A stretch of DNA of 64,000 nucleotides from Acanthosepion esculentum. Taxonomy: Eukaryota > Mollusca > Cephalopoda > Sepiida > Sepiidae. Made by a program: the position numbers and the translations under genes. Positions 50,000 to 60,825 of the stretch are shown here, one piece after another; the first letter of the stretch is position 1; the number at the start of each line of letters is the position of its first letter. A model generated the notes under the pieces. It saw nothing but the letters and a program-made list of their open reading frames with translations, did no database searches and had not been told where the DNA came from. The stretch spans positions 17,058,213 through 17,122,212 of the forward strand of contig OZ038517.1 of assembly GCA_964036315.1 (NCBI GenBank). The letters run 5' to 3'.

Positions 50000-52925
50000 G
50001 AATTCAGTTCTTGGATAGGTCATAATGCCGACGAGGATGATAAAGGTAAGATGCAAAAGGAAGTGAAGATTATGAAGACAAGGAAAATAGATAGCAATTG
50101 AACCCTTGACTATCATAGGTTAAGGTAGGACATTCATGGAATTGAGTCATCAAAGCCAATTATCATAAAGGAAACGATCAGTTGAGTAGGAATTCAGTTC
50201 TTGGATAGGTCATAATGCCGACGAGGACGATAAAGGTAAGAAGATGCAAAAGAAAGTGAAGATTATGAAGACAAGGAAAATAGATAGCAATTGAACCCTT
50301 CATTATAATAGGTTATGTTTGGAGATTCATGGAATTGAGTCATCAAAGCCAATTATCATAAAGGAAACGATCAGTTGAGTAGGAATTCAGTTCTTGGATA
50401 GGTCATAATGCCGACGAGGACGATAAAGGTAAGAAGATGCAAAAGGAAGTGAAGATTAGGAAGACAAGGAAAATAGATAGCAATTGAACCCTTGGCTATC
50501 ATAGGTTAAAGTAGGACATTCAGGAAATTGAGTCATCAAAGCCAATTTTCATAAAGGAAACGATCAGTTGAGTAGGAATTCAGTTCTTGGATAGGTCATA
50601 ATGCCGACGAGGACGATAAAGGTAAGAAGATGCAAAAGGAAGTGAAGATTATGAAGACAAGGAAAATAGATAGCAATTGAACCCTTGGCTATCATAGGTT
50701 AAGGTAGGACATTCAGGGAATTGGGTCATCAAAGCCAATTTTCATAAAGGAAACGATCAGTTGAGTAGGAATTCAGTTCTTGGATAGGTCATAATGCCAA
50801 CGAGGACGATAAAGGTAAGAAGATGCAAAATGAAGTGAAGATTATGAAGACAAGGAAAATAGATAGCAATTGAACACTTGACTATCATAGGTTAAGGTAG
50901 GACATTCATGGAATTGAGTCATCAAAGCCAATTATCATAAAGGAAACGATCAGTTGAGTAGGAATTCAGTTCTTGGATAGGTCATAATGCCGACGAGGAT
51001 GATAAAGGTAAGAAGATGCAAAAGGAAGTGAAGATTATGAAGGCAAGGAAAATAGATAGCAATTGAACCCTTCATTATAATAGGTTAAGTTTGGAGATTC
51101 ATGGAATTGAGTCATCAAAGCCAATTATCATAAAGGAAACGATCAGTTGAGTAGGAATTCAGTTCTTGGATAGGTCATAATGCCGACGAGGACGATAAAG
51201 GTAAGAAGATGCAAAAAGAAGTGAAGATTATGAAGACAAGGAAAATAGATAGCAATTGAACCCTTCATTATAATAGGTTAAGTTTGGAGATTCATGGAAT
51301 TGAGTCATCAAAGCCAATTATCATAAAGGAAACGATCAGTTGAGTAGGAATTCAGTTCTTGGATAGGTCATAATGCCGACGAGGACGGTAAAGGTAAGAA
51401 GATGCAAAAGGAAGTGAAGATTATGAAGACAAGGAAAATAGATAGCAATTGAACCCTTCATTATAATAGGTTAAGTTTGGAGATTCATGGAATTGAGTCA
51501 TCAAAGCCAATTATCATAAAGGAAACGATCAGTTGAGTAGGAATTCAGTTCTTGGATAGGTCATAATGCCGACGAGGATGATAAAGGTAAGATGCAAAAG
51601 GAAGTGAAGATTATGAAGACAAGGAAAATAGATAGCAATTGAACCCTTGACTATCATAGGTTAAGGTAGGACATTCAGGGAATTGAGTCATCAAAGCCAA
51701 TTATCATAAAGGAAACGATCAGTTGAGTAGGAATTCAGTTCTTGGATAGGTCATAATGCCGACGAGGACGATAAAGGTAAGAAGATGCAAAAGGAAGTGA
51801 AGATTATGAAGACAAGGAAAATAGATAGCAATTGAACCCTTCATTATAATAGGTTATGTTTGGAGATTCATGGAATTGAGTCATCAAAGCCAATTATCAT
51901 AAAGGAAACGATCAGTTGAGTAGGAATTCAGTTCTTGGATAGTTCATAATGCCGACGAGGACGATAAAGGTAAGAAGATGCAAAAGGAAGTGAAGATTAT
52001 GAAGACAAGGAAAATAGATAGCAATTGAACCCTTGGCTATCATAGGTTAAGGTAGGACATTCAGGAAATTGAGTCATCAAAGCCAATTTTCATAAAGGAA
52101 ACGATCAGTTGAGTAGGAATTCAGTTCTTGGATAGGTCATAATGCCGACGAGGACGATAAAGGTAAGAAGATGCAAAAGGAAGTGAAGATTATGAAGACA
52201 AGGAAAATAGATAGCAATTGAACCCTTGGATATCATAGGTTAAGGTAGGACATTCAGGGAATTGGGTCATCAAAGCCAATTTTCATAAAGGAAACGATCA
52301 GTTGAGTAGGAATTCAGTTCTTGGATAGGTCATAATGCCAACGAGGACGATAAAGGTAAGAAGATGCAAAAGGAAGTGAAGATTATGAAGACAAGGAAAA
52401 TAGATAGCAATTGAACACTTGACTATCATAGGTTAAGGTAGGACATTCCTGGAATTGAGTCATCAAAGCCAATTATCATAAAGGAAACGATCAGTTGAGT
52501 AGGAATTCAGTTCTTGGATAGGTCATAATGCCGACGAGGACGATAAAGGTAAGAAGATGCAAAAGGAAGTGAAGATTATGAAGACAAGGAAAATAGATAG
52601 CAATTGAACCCTTCATTATAATAGGTTAAGTTTGGAGATTCATGGAATTGAGTCATCAAAGCCAATTATCATAAAGGAAACGATCAGTTGAGTAGGAATT
52701 CAGTTCTTGGATAGGTCATAATGCCGACGAGGACGATAAAGGTAAGAAGATGCAAAAGGAAGTGAAGATTATGAAGGCAAGGAATATAGATAGCAATTGA
52801 ACTCTTGACTATAATAGGTTAAGTGGGGAGATTCAGGGAATTCAGTCTTCAAAGCCAATTATCATAAGGGAAACGATCAGTTGAGTAGAAATTCAGGTCT
52901 TTGGTAGATCATAAAGCCGACGAAG
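50000..52925 (+). repeat. 8-monomer duplication at the right end of the 193-bp array
   Basis: The order of variants at 50.0-51.5 kb ('cttgactatc', 'ggttatgtttgg', 'cttggctatc' twice, 'atgccaacgagg', 'cttcattata') is repeated at 51.6-52.9 kb with an offset of about 1542 bp. Confidence 0.85.
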
Positions 52926-52944
52926 AAGTAAGAAGATGTAAAAG

Positions 52945-52947
<3 letters not shown>

Positions 52948-53011
<64 letters not shown>
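52948..53011. repeat. (TA)n microsatellite
   Basis: About 32 TA units directly at the right edge of the 193-bp array. Confidence 0.97.
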
Positions 53012-53012
<1 letters not shown>

Positions 53013-53014
53013 CT

Positions 53015-53400
53015 CAATAAATTACACTCTGTGATGTATCGTTTATTGCGTCATCCAATGTAAACTATATATTTGTAGAATTATCTATGTATACTTCTAT
53101 ATGCGTACCTCTGCTGCTAGCTCCCTCTCGTGTTGGCGTGTCGTCCCTTGTCAAATAGCTCTTAGAACGATGCCTTCGTGTATTCTAACCTCTTTGTACG
53201 GCTTCCCTTGTTGCCATTGTCAGAGACGAGGTCTTCGACTAAGTCCAACCAGCCTCAAAGATCACTCTATTAGAACGATCGGATGACGATTATCACGGTT
53301 TTCCGAGTTTGGGCCAGTTGCTAGAGCTATAAAGGATAGGAAGTTGTGGAGAGCCATGTTCGAGTAAACGAGCTTGTGGAAATGGATGGTAGTGCATGTG
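53015..53400 (+). mobile_element. dispersed LINE-like repeat, diverged copy 3
   Basis: It shares the order of words with copies 1 and 2 ('tatctatgtatacttctat', 'gcgtacctctg', 'agaacgatg', 'ggatgacgattatcac', 'agagctataaagga'). At about 53330-53372 it translates 'AIKDRKLWRAMFE' before a stop, the same tail seen at 55365 and 57455. A 61-codon frame starting at 53101 is not recognised as a protein. Confidence 0.4.
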
Positions 53401-53465
53401 TAACACTATTTAGGAACGGCAGGTTAATTAATCAATTGATTAACCACAGAAGTTAATTACGGGGA

Positions 53466-53592
53466 TACTTAAACCGATAGATATAACGAAAGACATACTG
53501 AGCGATTACTTACACCGATAGATATAACGAAAGACATACTGAGCGATTACTTACACCGATAGATATAACGAAAGACATACTGAGCGATATTC
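53466..53592 (+). repeat. 41-bp tandem triplicate
   Basis: 'accgatagatataacgaaag' begins at 53473, 53514 and 53555. The three units are nearly identical. Confidence 0.95.
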
Positions 53593-54000
53593 TTTTTGTT
53601 TTGTTATTTTCCCAAACAGAGTATCGGTGGAGAAAAAAAAGATTTTTTTTTGTTATTTTCAAGTGCGAATTCAAGATAACCACATTACTTTCTCGCGGAA
53701 GTGTGATGCTGAGATATGCCAAATTATATGCGAGGACAAAAGAAGGAAAGAGAGAAAGAAGAGAAAGAAACAGAGGGACAAGACTTAACAACTTAGATGA
53801 TAAAAGAAAAAAAGACCACCCACGAAAATTCTGATGGTCATTGTCGTGAAAATTAGTTGAGGGATACCAGAGCTTCTGGGCAGATAAAACATTGGCTCTG
53901 TCAGGATGACGAACTTGTGTTATCAGTAGTTGATGGGCCGTCTGCCGACCGCACACAGGACATCTGCATTTTGTTTAAGTTCGTTTGTGATAACGAAGGC
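53593..54000. other. unique spacer
   Basis: Purine-rich on the plus strand at about 53735-53815. No gene or repeat family is recognised. Opposed open frames here overlap the 41-bp repeat and lack any domain. Confidence 0.4.
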
Positions 54001-55140
54001 TATGTTAGGGTATTTTAATTAACCCAATTTCGCCAAAAAAGAATCGTCTACTTAATGTTGACGGATAAACCTGGTTGAGAAAAACCATATCCCGTGAAGT
54101 TGGATAAAAATTGAGATTATCAGTTGACGCCTATTGGCCGAATAGCCAGGCGGAGATGATCATGTGACGCAGAGAGGAGGCCTGCCACCGCCCATTGAGA
54201 GGATAGGTATGAGATGTTACTGCGAGGAAGTGGGAAAACCGTTGACGCCCTCTAAAGTATGGTGAGATACCCATATGAGAGCAGAAGAGGGTGGGAGTGG
54301 AATAAGATTTCCAAATACGGAAAATGATAATTATTTTTGGCCGAAAACAAAGAAAATCCTTATTGGGGATTTGAAATCAACGTGGCCACACCACGTCCGA
54401 CCCCACACCAGGTTTTGATCGGCGTCCATATAAGCAAACATCTACGGGTGTTTCAGAGAGTCGAGTTGAGTAGAGTCGAGTCGAGTAGAGTCGGATCGAG
54501 TCCAGACAGTGAGTCAGAAGTCGAGACAGAGAGAGTCCAGTCAGTGAGTGAAGAGTACAGCCAGTACAGTAAGAGAGAGACGCGCCTCGCACAGGTGACT
54601 GCATGATTCCATGCCTTCCGACAAGAACAGATTTGTTGAAGTCCGACTTTAAATTTCCCACCAAAACAAGTTTCCGAATTAGACTTCTAACCAAGAACAA
54701 ATTATAGAAGTCTGACTTATATTCTCCATACAGATATCCAGAACTAGTTAAGGAACGCAAAAGTGTTACAATCCACATTTTTTTCTTCTTCGGGCTGGGA
54801 GAGAAAGAGAGAGACGCACCCCTGTAACTCAACAAACCGACATAAAATTAATCACTATTCCTAACCAGTCGCTCGCCTTGAAGTTGTTGTTTGTGCTTTT
54901 GTTTTTTTTGTCTACATTTATTGTGCAGTATCACCTTGACCCGGATTCGGCTGGCACTACGGCCCGACGTTTGATTGATCTCGTCAACCTAAGATCAAAT
55001 CACAACGTGGGTAGGTTGAATCGAGATCAAAACAGTTGCTTCGGTGACCAGGCGTTGGAAGCGAGCCGAGTACGACAAGTTGGTGCTAGAACCCAGCAAG
55101 ACTTCAACCGATGTCCCAGGGTTAGCCCGTCACAAAGGAC
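54000..55140 (+). mobile_element. LTR- or promoter-like region
   Basis: A TATA-like 'catataagc' at 54427-54435 is followed by a run of GAGTCGAG words (54457-54530) and 'gtcgagacagagag'. Similar 'gagtcgagaca' words occur downstream of the TATA box in solo LTR 1. A word 'ttggtgctagaacccagc' at 55079-55096 could be a primer-binding-site-like sequence. No matching second LTR or TG/CA ends were found. The 96-codon frame at 54878, with a hydrophobic start, might be chance in T-rich DNA. Confidence 0.3.
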
Positions 55141-55149
55141 CGACGTCAC

Positions 55150-55445
55150 ATTTTGGCGTCGTGACTGAAAAAGAAATCGGGTGTCACAAGTGCGCCGCGA
55201 CCAGTACGGGTGTCACAAACGGTGCCCTGACCAGGACAGAGGAGGACGATGGGTGTCACACATGGACTATGAACGGGGTCATTAAAACCAAATCTTGCTT
55301 AAAGCCGCAAAATAGAAAATTAATGGCAGAACAGCTACTGAGAAGGAGAGTAAGGTGATCAAACTTTGCTTAGAGCTACAAATGATAGGAAATTGGGGAG
55401 AGCCATATCAGACCAAACGAACTTGTGGAATTTTGATGGCTTAAC
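55150..55445 (+). mobile_element. non-LTR ORF2 tail remnant with internal repeats
   Basis: 'gggtgtcaca' recurs at about 55179, 55208 and 55251, and 'tcttgctta(a/g)agc'-like words at about 55293, 55362 and 55476. Near 55369-55425 the translation is 'ATNDRKLGRAISDQTNLW', matching the 'NDRKLWRAM' tail seen elsewhere. It is a degraded LINE 3' region. Confidence 0.4.
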
Positions 55446-55592
55446 GTTGACTAAGTAGGTGAGTAAGGAGACACAATCTTGCTTAGTGCAACGAAGAGCA
55501 GAAAGTCCTGAATGGGCAAAACACACTGAAGAAAAAAAAACTAATATCCACGTATTGCTTTCGAGATTTTATTGTCTACTGGGAGGATGTGC

Positions 55593-55875
55593 GTTGTGGT
55601 GTAATTGATATCGGCTCGGAATCAAACCTTGGAGAGCAGAGTTCGATTTCCTTTGAGATTTACTTACGTATAAATACCCTTGGGAAAGGTATAAATCCAT
55701 CCCCACTTCCAGCTATGGGTTGAATAGCAGGGCAGACTAGGTTCTTTAGATATGGTTGGCAACCAGTCTAACGCAGATAGAAATGGCAACCTATTACGGG
55801 AAAAAAAAATCTGCCTCCTCAGTCATATATCGAAAGATACATGATCGCCCAAGCGTGTATCACTGAGTAGCATAT
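55593..55875 (+). mobile_element. tRNA-derived SINE
   Basis: An A-box-like 'tggtgtaattg' at about 55597 and B box 'gttcgatttcc' at 55641-55651 are followed by the family body words 'cttacgtataaatacccttg', 'ttgggaaaggtataaat', 'gggttgaatagcagggcaga', 'ggcaaccagtcta', 'atctgcctcctcagtc' and 'cgaaagatacatgatcgc'. It is the most complete copy after the one at 60046. Confidence 0.8.
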
Positions 55876-55929
55876 CAATTCCTTGTCGGGGTCGAAACCC
55901 AAACGAAATTCTTTACTGGGTTAAATGTA

Positions 55930-56060
55930 TCCCACTCTCATCATTTATTTACCTTTCCATGTGATCATGGCTCTCCACAACTTTCCATCCGTTGTATGTC
56001 CGATCAATTCCTGACTCTTTATCATCCCCCCTTGCTTCAGGACTGTTTTCTCGTGTTGAG
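55930..56060 (-). mobile_element. non-LTR ORF2 tail remnant, minus strand
   Basis: A minus-strand frame contains 'TTDGKLWRAMIT' (about 56000-55965), equivalent to 'TNDRKLWRAMIA' in the plus-strand copies at 53.3, 55.4 and 57.5 kb. Confidence 0.35.
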
Positions 56061-56149
56061 TCAAATTAAGCTGAGGGTTCGAAGTTTGATTTAAGTTTCG
56101 GATTAGCAGCCATACTCCCCCGCCCCGGAACTGAACCCTAAAGAGATTT

Positions 56150-56405
56150 GTTAGAAATTTTTGATGTGGTACACACATAGGTATCGACGTCTACGGAACA
56201 ATTCCGTTTATGCAGTTTTACTCACAATGTTTGGATCAACCTGTGGTAATCTTTTAAGGAATAATTCCAACTATGCAGTATTCTGAGATTATCTCCTTAG
56301 TCCGATCCTTGACAAAAGAGACCATGGTGAAATTCGAACTCGAGACACGTGGTCAGAGCGCCAAAACTTTAAACAGTCGGTCACTCGCCATGAATGTATG
56401 TAGGC
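56150..56405 (-). mobile_element. tRNA-derived SINE, minus strand
   Basis: On the minus strand a B-box-like 'gagttcgaatttcaccatgg' spans about 56344-56325. The body on the far side carries 'gattaccacaggttgatcc', comparable to the SINE at 6055-6365. The A box is unclear. Confidence 0.5.
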
Positions 56406-56940
56406 CTCCACTGTGTAGTATCGGGCCACAACCTCCCTACGCTACGTGTTGCTGTTGTGGTTTCCCGGATGAGTCGATTTTTACAAGGTGAAGCTCCACA
56501 ACCAACTGGTTTTTAATTCAGGGTTTTTTTCCTTCTTCTAGAGGGGTTGTCAACCAAAGCTGTAGATCACAGTCTACCTTGCTATTAAATACTAGCTGGA
56601 TGGTCAGAAAGTGATGAGTTGATATTTATTTATCACCATAATACAGCTTGCCTGTGTCTTTTCTATAAATATGTTCATGGTAATTGTTCTGGTGAACTTT
56701 ATTCAATGGTATCTAGAATTTACGAATTTAAGCGCAGTACTAGATTGGCGGCAAGGTCTAATCATTTTACAGTTGAAATGGCTCCATGTAACCGTAAGTT
56801 CTATGCTAACAGCTTCTTCTATCGCAATTCTCGCTTCTTTCTTCCAACTTTTTAAATTAAAATTGCTGAGGGATTTTGAGGTGTATTAGGTGTTTCCCCT
56901 ATTTACATTGTTCTGGCCGTTTATCTTATTTTGTCATATT
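56406..56940. other. unique spacer
   Basis: Overlapping plus-strand frames at 56619-56889 show no domain. Nothing further is recognised. Confidence 0.4.
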
Positions 56941-56943
56941 CAC

Positions 56944-56977
56944 GACTTTTCGGCCGTTGTATGCTCCGGCCTTTTTT
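56944..56977 (-). mobile_element. diverged hammerhead-like/Penelope-like motif
   Basis: 'gacttttcggccgttgtatg' and 'ctccggccttttttac' match the units at 2683 and 2810, but the GAAAC and CUGANGA positions are mutated, so it would be inactive. Confidence 0.4.
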
Positions 56978-57019
56978 ACTAGGGAATTCATTCGCTGATA
57001 TAAATAAGAATAAAAGCGT

Positions 57020-57305
57020 TGGTTGAAGGAAGCCAGTGACTTGGAGCGCCGAGTTCGAATTCCAATTGAGTTCGCTACCTTCACTTACGCGCAAATACGC
57101 TTGGGAAATGTATAAATGCAGCACTTCTCCCCCCAGCTATGGGTTGAATAGCAAGACAGACTGAACCCTATAGCCTTGGTAGCTTTATTGCCTTGTTTGG
57201 GATGAAATGATTTAAAAATATATATTTTAGGAGATGGAAAACTGAATTAAAACCAGCCTGGAAAGGGTTGGGCCCTGTCAGGTTATCTTGCTCAAGACAC
57301 ACCAC
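57020..57305 (+). mobile_element. tRNA-derived SINE, rearranged
   Basis: B box 'gttcgaattcc' at 57053-57063, then 'cttacgcgcaaatacgcttg', 'ggaaatgtataaatgc' and 'gggttgaatagcaagacaga'. After a short unrelated AT-rich insert (about 57190-57220) the body resumes with 'ggagatggaaaactgaatt' and 'ccagcctggaaagggt'. Confidence 0.7.
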
Positions 57306-57439
57306 TGCTATTTATGCTCCTACGACCCTAAGGAACTCGTGATCGTGATTATTAGGATGAGCGAATACAGACCGCATCATATTCCTATTTGTGTTGTAAA
57401 ATGGACTCAAATTTAGCATAGAGGGAACTTATAAATGCA

Positions 57440-57515
57440 TGTATAGATGAGAGTAACAAATGATAGGATGCTGTGGAGAACCATGACCGCTCATGTCATT
57501 AAGGAAAAAGGCGGT
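57440..57515 (+). mobile_element. non-LTR ORF2 tail remnant
   Basis: An open stretch translates 'VTNDRMLWRTMTAHVIKEK' (about 57450-57506), the best-preserved copy in the window of the 'NDRKLWRAMIAHV' tail of a LINE-type reverse-transcriptase ORF. No RT or endonuclease domain is attached. Confidence 0.45.
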
Positions 57516-58145
57516 AAAAGTGATATGAGAAGTTGCTGGATGGTGAAAAAAGACATTGGTAATTAAAAAAAGACAAAGACATTTTTTATTTTATTTTTTT
57601 TAATAACGAAACTGACTAAAAATTGTTTTTCTTTTGTTGTATTTTTAGATTTTTTTTTTTGATTTTTTAAAATTATTATTAAGGCTTACTGGCCACAGGC
57701 CGCAGCCGTCTGTCTGTCCGGCGTACAAATGTATGCATATAAAGTCTCCACTATTAATGGACCAATCAGAGTAGAAGATCCGGGCATTTTTCTCTTCTTT
57801 CTTTGACAACGGTTCGTGTTTATACGATTCTTAACACAGTTTTTCGACTACGTTTTTTTTAATTTTTTTTTTTATCTTAATATAATTAAAAACATTCTGT
57901 TGGAAATGAAATTTCTTTTGCGATAAATGAAAAAAAAAAAAGGTTTATTTAAGCATTTTTATATAATTATAATCTCAGTGCATGCAGTTGTCTGCGTCTC
58001 TGCATTAAGAGTTCGTTTATGTAAGTAATATGCACGTTGATGGATTTACTCTTTCCGAAAAAAAAAACAAAGAAAAACGGCATATGTACAAAGCTTGTTT
58101 AAAAAATCTTCCCACATTAAAATCCTTGATTAAGATAAAATGACA

Positions 58146-58148
<3 letters not shown>
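57516..58148. other. AT-rich spacer with T/A homopolymers
   Basis: Runs of T or A of 8-12 bases occur near 57595, 57650, 57855, 57940 and 58060. 'ggccacaggccgcagcc' at about 57693 is a small GC-rich island. No gene is seen. Confidence 0.45.

Positions 58149-58215
<67 letters not shown>
58149..58215. repeat. (TA)n microsatellite
   Basis: About 33 TA units. Confidence 0.97.
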
Positions 58216-58218
<3 letters not shown>

Positions 58219-58343
58219 AAAATATAGTTTTAAGATATGCTATATTTATGGGTTAAAGTGCTCAATATGGAAGATAGAGCGTATGTAAATATAAGCAGTG
58301 TGAACAACAGATTAGACATTCCCGTCATCCCCGTTTCCGCATC

Positions 58344-58350
<7 letters not shown>

Positions 58351-58409
<59 letters not shown>
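58351..58409. repeat. (TA)n microsatellite
   Basis: About 29 TA units. The intervening 58216-58350 has no feature. Confidence 0.97.
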
Positions 58410-58412
<3 letters not shown>

Positions 58413-58559
58413 CAAATGCAGATCAAATATGCATCGGAATCCGACAAGATAAGATAAAGAACAAATAAGAAACAATATTGTATAACAATCTAACATATTT
58501 CACTTCTTTTAAAGTGAAACATTTTAGATTGATATACGTTTCCTATTTGTTATTTATTT

Positions 58560-58562
<3 letters not shown>

Positions 58563-58612
<50 letters not shown>

Positions 58613-58628
58613 CATATATATATGTATA
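58563..58628. repeat. (TA)n with GTACACACA interruption
   Basis: About 21 TA units to 58605, then a short mixed TA/CA tail. Confidence 0.95.
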
Positions 58629-58839
58629 ATTTATTTTTGTTTTAATGTACGATAATTATGCGTTTATAAAAGGTGTTAATATCAGATTAATTTAATATTT
58701 ATTATGAGTTATTCAAATAAAAAGGGTATTTTTTACTTTTCGAATGTTAAATGATTATATCAAATTTTTAATGACAATAATAATTTTATTTTCAATATTT
58801 TGCTATAATTATTTACATTATCACTGAATTATTTAACGA

Positions 58840-59090
58840 TTATTATTATTATTATTATTCTTATTATTATTCTTATTTTATTTTCCTTACTCTTTTAGGA
58901 GCTGTTCGAAAGGCTCATCAAGAGACTTCGAGGGACAGTATTTTTTACAGTTTAAATGCTAAGAGATGAGTCAACATATATTTTGTGGCATGTAAAAATC
59001 CTTAAAAGTTATAGTATTATTGTTATTCTTATTATTATTATTAGTAGTAGTAGTGTTATTATTATTATTATTATAATTTGATGAACCTTC
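58840..59090. repeat. TTA microsatellites, short
   Basis: Interrupted TTA runs lie at about 58843-58878 and 59024-59080, with AT-rich filler between. Confidence 0.9.
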
Positions 59091-59144
59091 CTCAGTATTC
59101 TTGTAAATCCCGACACAATCGCAGTCTGAACAGTCACAATTGCT

Positions 59145-59145
<1 letters not shown>

Positions 59146-59193
<48 letters not shown>
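59146..59193. repeat. (TTA)n microsatellite
   Basis: About 16 triplets. The word 'gagatatcccaaagtctcgt' that follows (about 59220) and the 'caagagacttcgagg' word before 58935 suggest that similar flanks recur around these TTA tracts. Confidence 0.93.
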
Positions 59194-59194
<1 letters not shown>

Positions 59195-59321
59195 CTTTTT
59201 ACTTTCCTTAGTTTTATTATGAGATATCCCAAAGTCTCGTTAAGAAACAAGATTTTTTTTACAGATAAAATACTATGTGAGTTAGCATGTATTCCTGGGG
59301 TGTAAAATGCTCAAAATTTGT

Positions 59322-59322
59322 A

Positions 59323-59378
<56 letters not shown>

Positions 59379-59390
59379 ATTATTATTATC
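59322..59390. repeat. (TTA)n microsatellite
   Basis: About 22 triplets. Poly-Leu, poly-Ile and poly-Asn open frames across it are artefacts. Confidence 0.95.
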
Positions 59391-59649
59391 TTGCTCTTTC
59401 GTACGGTTTTCATTTTCAACGTTGCATCTTGCATTATGGGTGCTCTTCATCAAATACAACCTCAGACAGAGAGCACCTTTTTTCAGAACATTTGCAATAC
59501 TAAGCAATGAAGACTTCTGAAGCGACGCAGTTTTAACCGATTTTTTTTATCTAGGAATTTAGGTGATAGATACTCCAATGCCCATCTGATAAATGGGCCA
59601 ATAATTACCTGGACGTCCCACATTCTGGTCACTTCAATCCGAAGGTCGG

Positions 59650-59651
59650 TA

Positions 59652-59709
<58 letters not shown>
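59650..59709. repeat. (TTA)n microsatellite
   Basis: About 19 triplets. Confidence 0.95.
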
Positions 59710-60045
59710 TCCTTTGATTTATGTTGTATACTCTTTCCTTGCGGGTCCCAACCAGAGACTTAAGGTCAGAAATGGCTTCGTGACATTTTCCATTGATTAC
59801 ACACGTTTTCCATAGATAAAGCTCTTCGTCAAAATGTGTGAGCTGTACTTGTGTGAAGAACTTTTTGTGTTTCTTTAAGGCATTGAGCTACGAGGAATCC
59901 CTTCAATGAGTCTATCTATCTATCTATTATTATTATTATTCAGAATCTTTCTCTCTGCAATGGCCTTTGTTCATACATGGAGCCGAGTCCAACTCTTGGA
60001 CACAGGACTACTATGACTATGTCATGTGCTTATTTGTTCTCACGA
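59710..60045. other. unique spacer with short CTAT/TTA run
   Basis: A CTAT run at about 59912-59926 passes into TTA at 59927-59940. No coding signal is seen. Confidence 0.5.
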
Positions 60046-60362
60046 TGGCGTAATGGATAGCAACTCAGATTGAGGAATCGGAGAGCCGAGTTCGAATTCC
60101 AGTCGAATCCATTACATTCACTTACGTGCTAATACCCTTGGGAAAGGTATGAATCCTATTCTTCCCAACCCCAGCTCTGGGTAAATAGCAGGACGGATCG
60201 GGTTCTATAGCATTGGATGGCAACTGGTCGACCGCAGAAAGAAATGGAAACCAACTGCGGGAAAAAATTCTGCCTCGTCAGTCGTGTATCGAAAGATACA
60301 TGATCGCCTAAGCGATTTTCTGGACTGCTTGTGCCCTGATGTTTCCTGGGATTTTGCTGTGC
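60046..60362 (+). mobile_element. tRNA-derived SINE, near full length
   Basis: A box 'tggcgtaatggatagc' at 60046 and B box 'gttcgaattcc' at 60090-60100 form an RNA polymerase III promoter. The body carries 'cttacgtgctaataccc', 'ttgggaaaggtatgaatcc', 'gggtaaatagcaggacgg', 'ggatggcaactggtc', 'ctgcctcgtcagtcgtgtat' and 'cgaaagatacatgatcgcc', and ends in 'cctgggattttgctgtgc' followed by ATT repeats. The ATT tail fits cephalopod tRNA-derived SINEs as a class. This copy serves as the reference for the other SINEs in the window. Confidence 0.85.
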
Positions 60363-60387
60363 ATTATTATTATTATTATTGTTATTA

Positions 60388-60440
<53 letters not shown>

Positions 60441-60453
60441 ATTATTATTATTC

Positions 60454-60528
<75 letters not shown>

Positions 60529-60580
60529 TTTTATCATTATTTTTATTATTATTATTTTTATTATTATTATTGTTTTTATT

Positions 60581-60611
<31 letters not shown>

Positions 60612-60771
60612 TTATTATTATTTTTATTATTATATTATTTTTATTATTATTTTTATCATTATTTTTATTATTATTATTATTATTTTTATTATTATTATTA
60701 TTTTTATTATTATTTTTATTATTATTATTTTTATTATTATTATTTTTTTTATTATTATTATTATTTTTATT

Positions 60772-60802
<31 letters not shown>

Positions 60803-60825
60803 TTATTTTATTATTATTATTTTTA

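Larger units (their letters stand above)
43436..52925 (+). repeat. 193-bp satellite array, ~49 monomers
   Basis: The array is head-to-tail, with landmark words 'taggaattcagttcttggat', 'aggtcataatgccgacgagg', 'gataaaggtaagaagatgc', 'gaagtgaagattatgaag', 'aaaatagatagcaattgaac', 'ggaattgagtcatcaaagcc' and 'cataaaggaaacgatcagtt'. The period is 193 bp (for example 49611, 49804 and 49997), or 190 bp where 'gaa' is lost in 'ggtaagatgc'. Two classes exist: 'cttgactatcataggttaag' (both edges) and 'cttcattataataggttaag' (centre). Stops occur in every frame, so no protein is encoded. Confidence 0.97.

Noticed and set aside
9428..52925. CRISPR-like arrays
   Set aside because: Whole units, not just short repeats, are conserved and there are no unique spacers. 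These are eukaryotic satellites.
43436..52925. Conserved 'ggtaag' in each 193-bp unit as a splice donor
   Set aside because: A single short word repeated by the satellite, with no acceptor or open exon in the unit.
54377..54835. 152-codon minus-strand ORF
   Set aside because: It reads through GAGTCGAG-type repeats and purine-rich DNA, with no domain and a conflicting strand to the promoter-like signals.
54878..55168. Secreted small protein with a signal-peptide-like start
   Set aside because: The hydrophobic start comes from a T-rich stretch. The remainder has no domain and overlaps the LTR/LINE-like region, so it is too weak to call.
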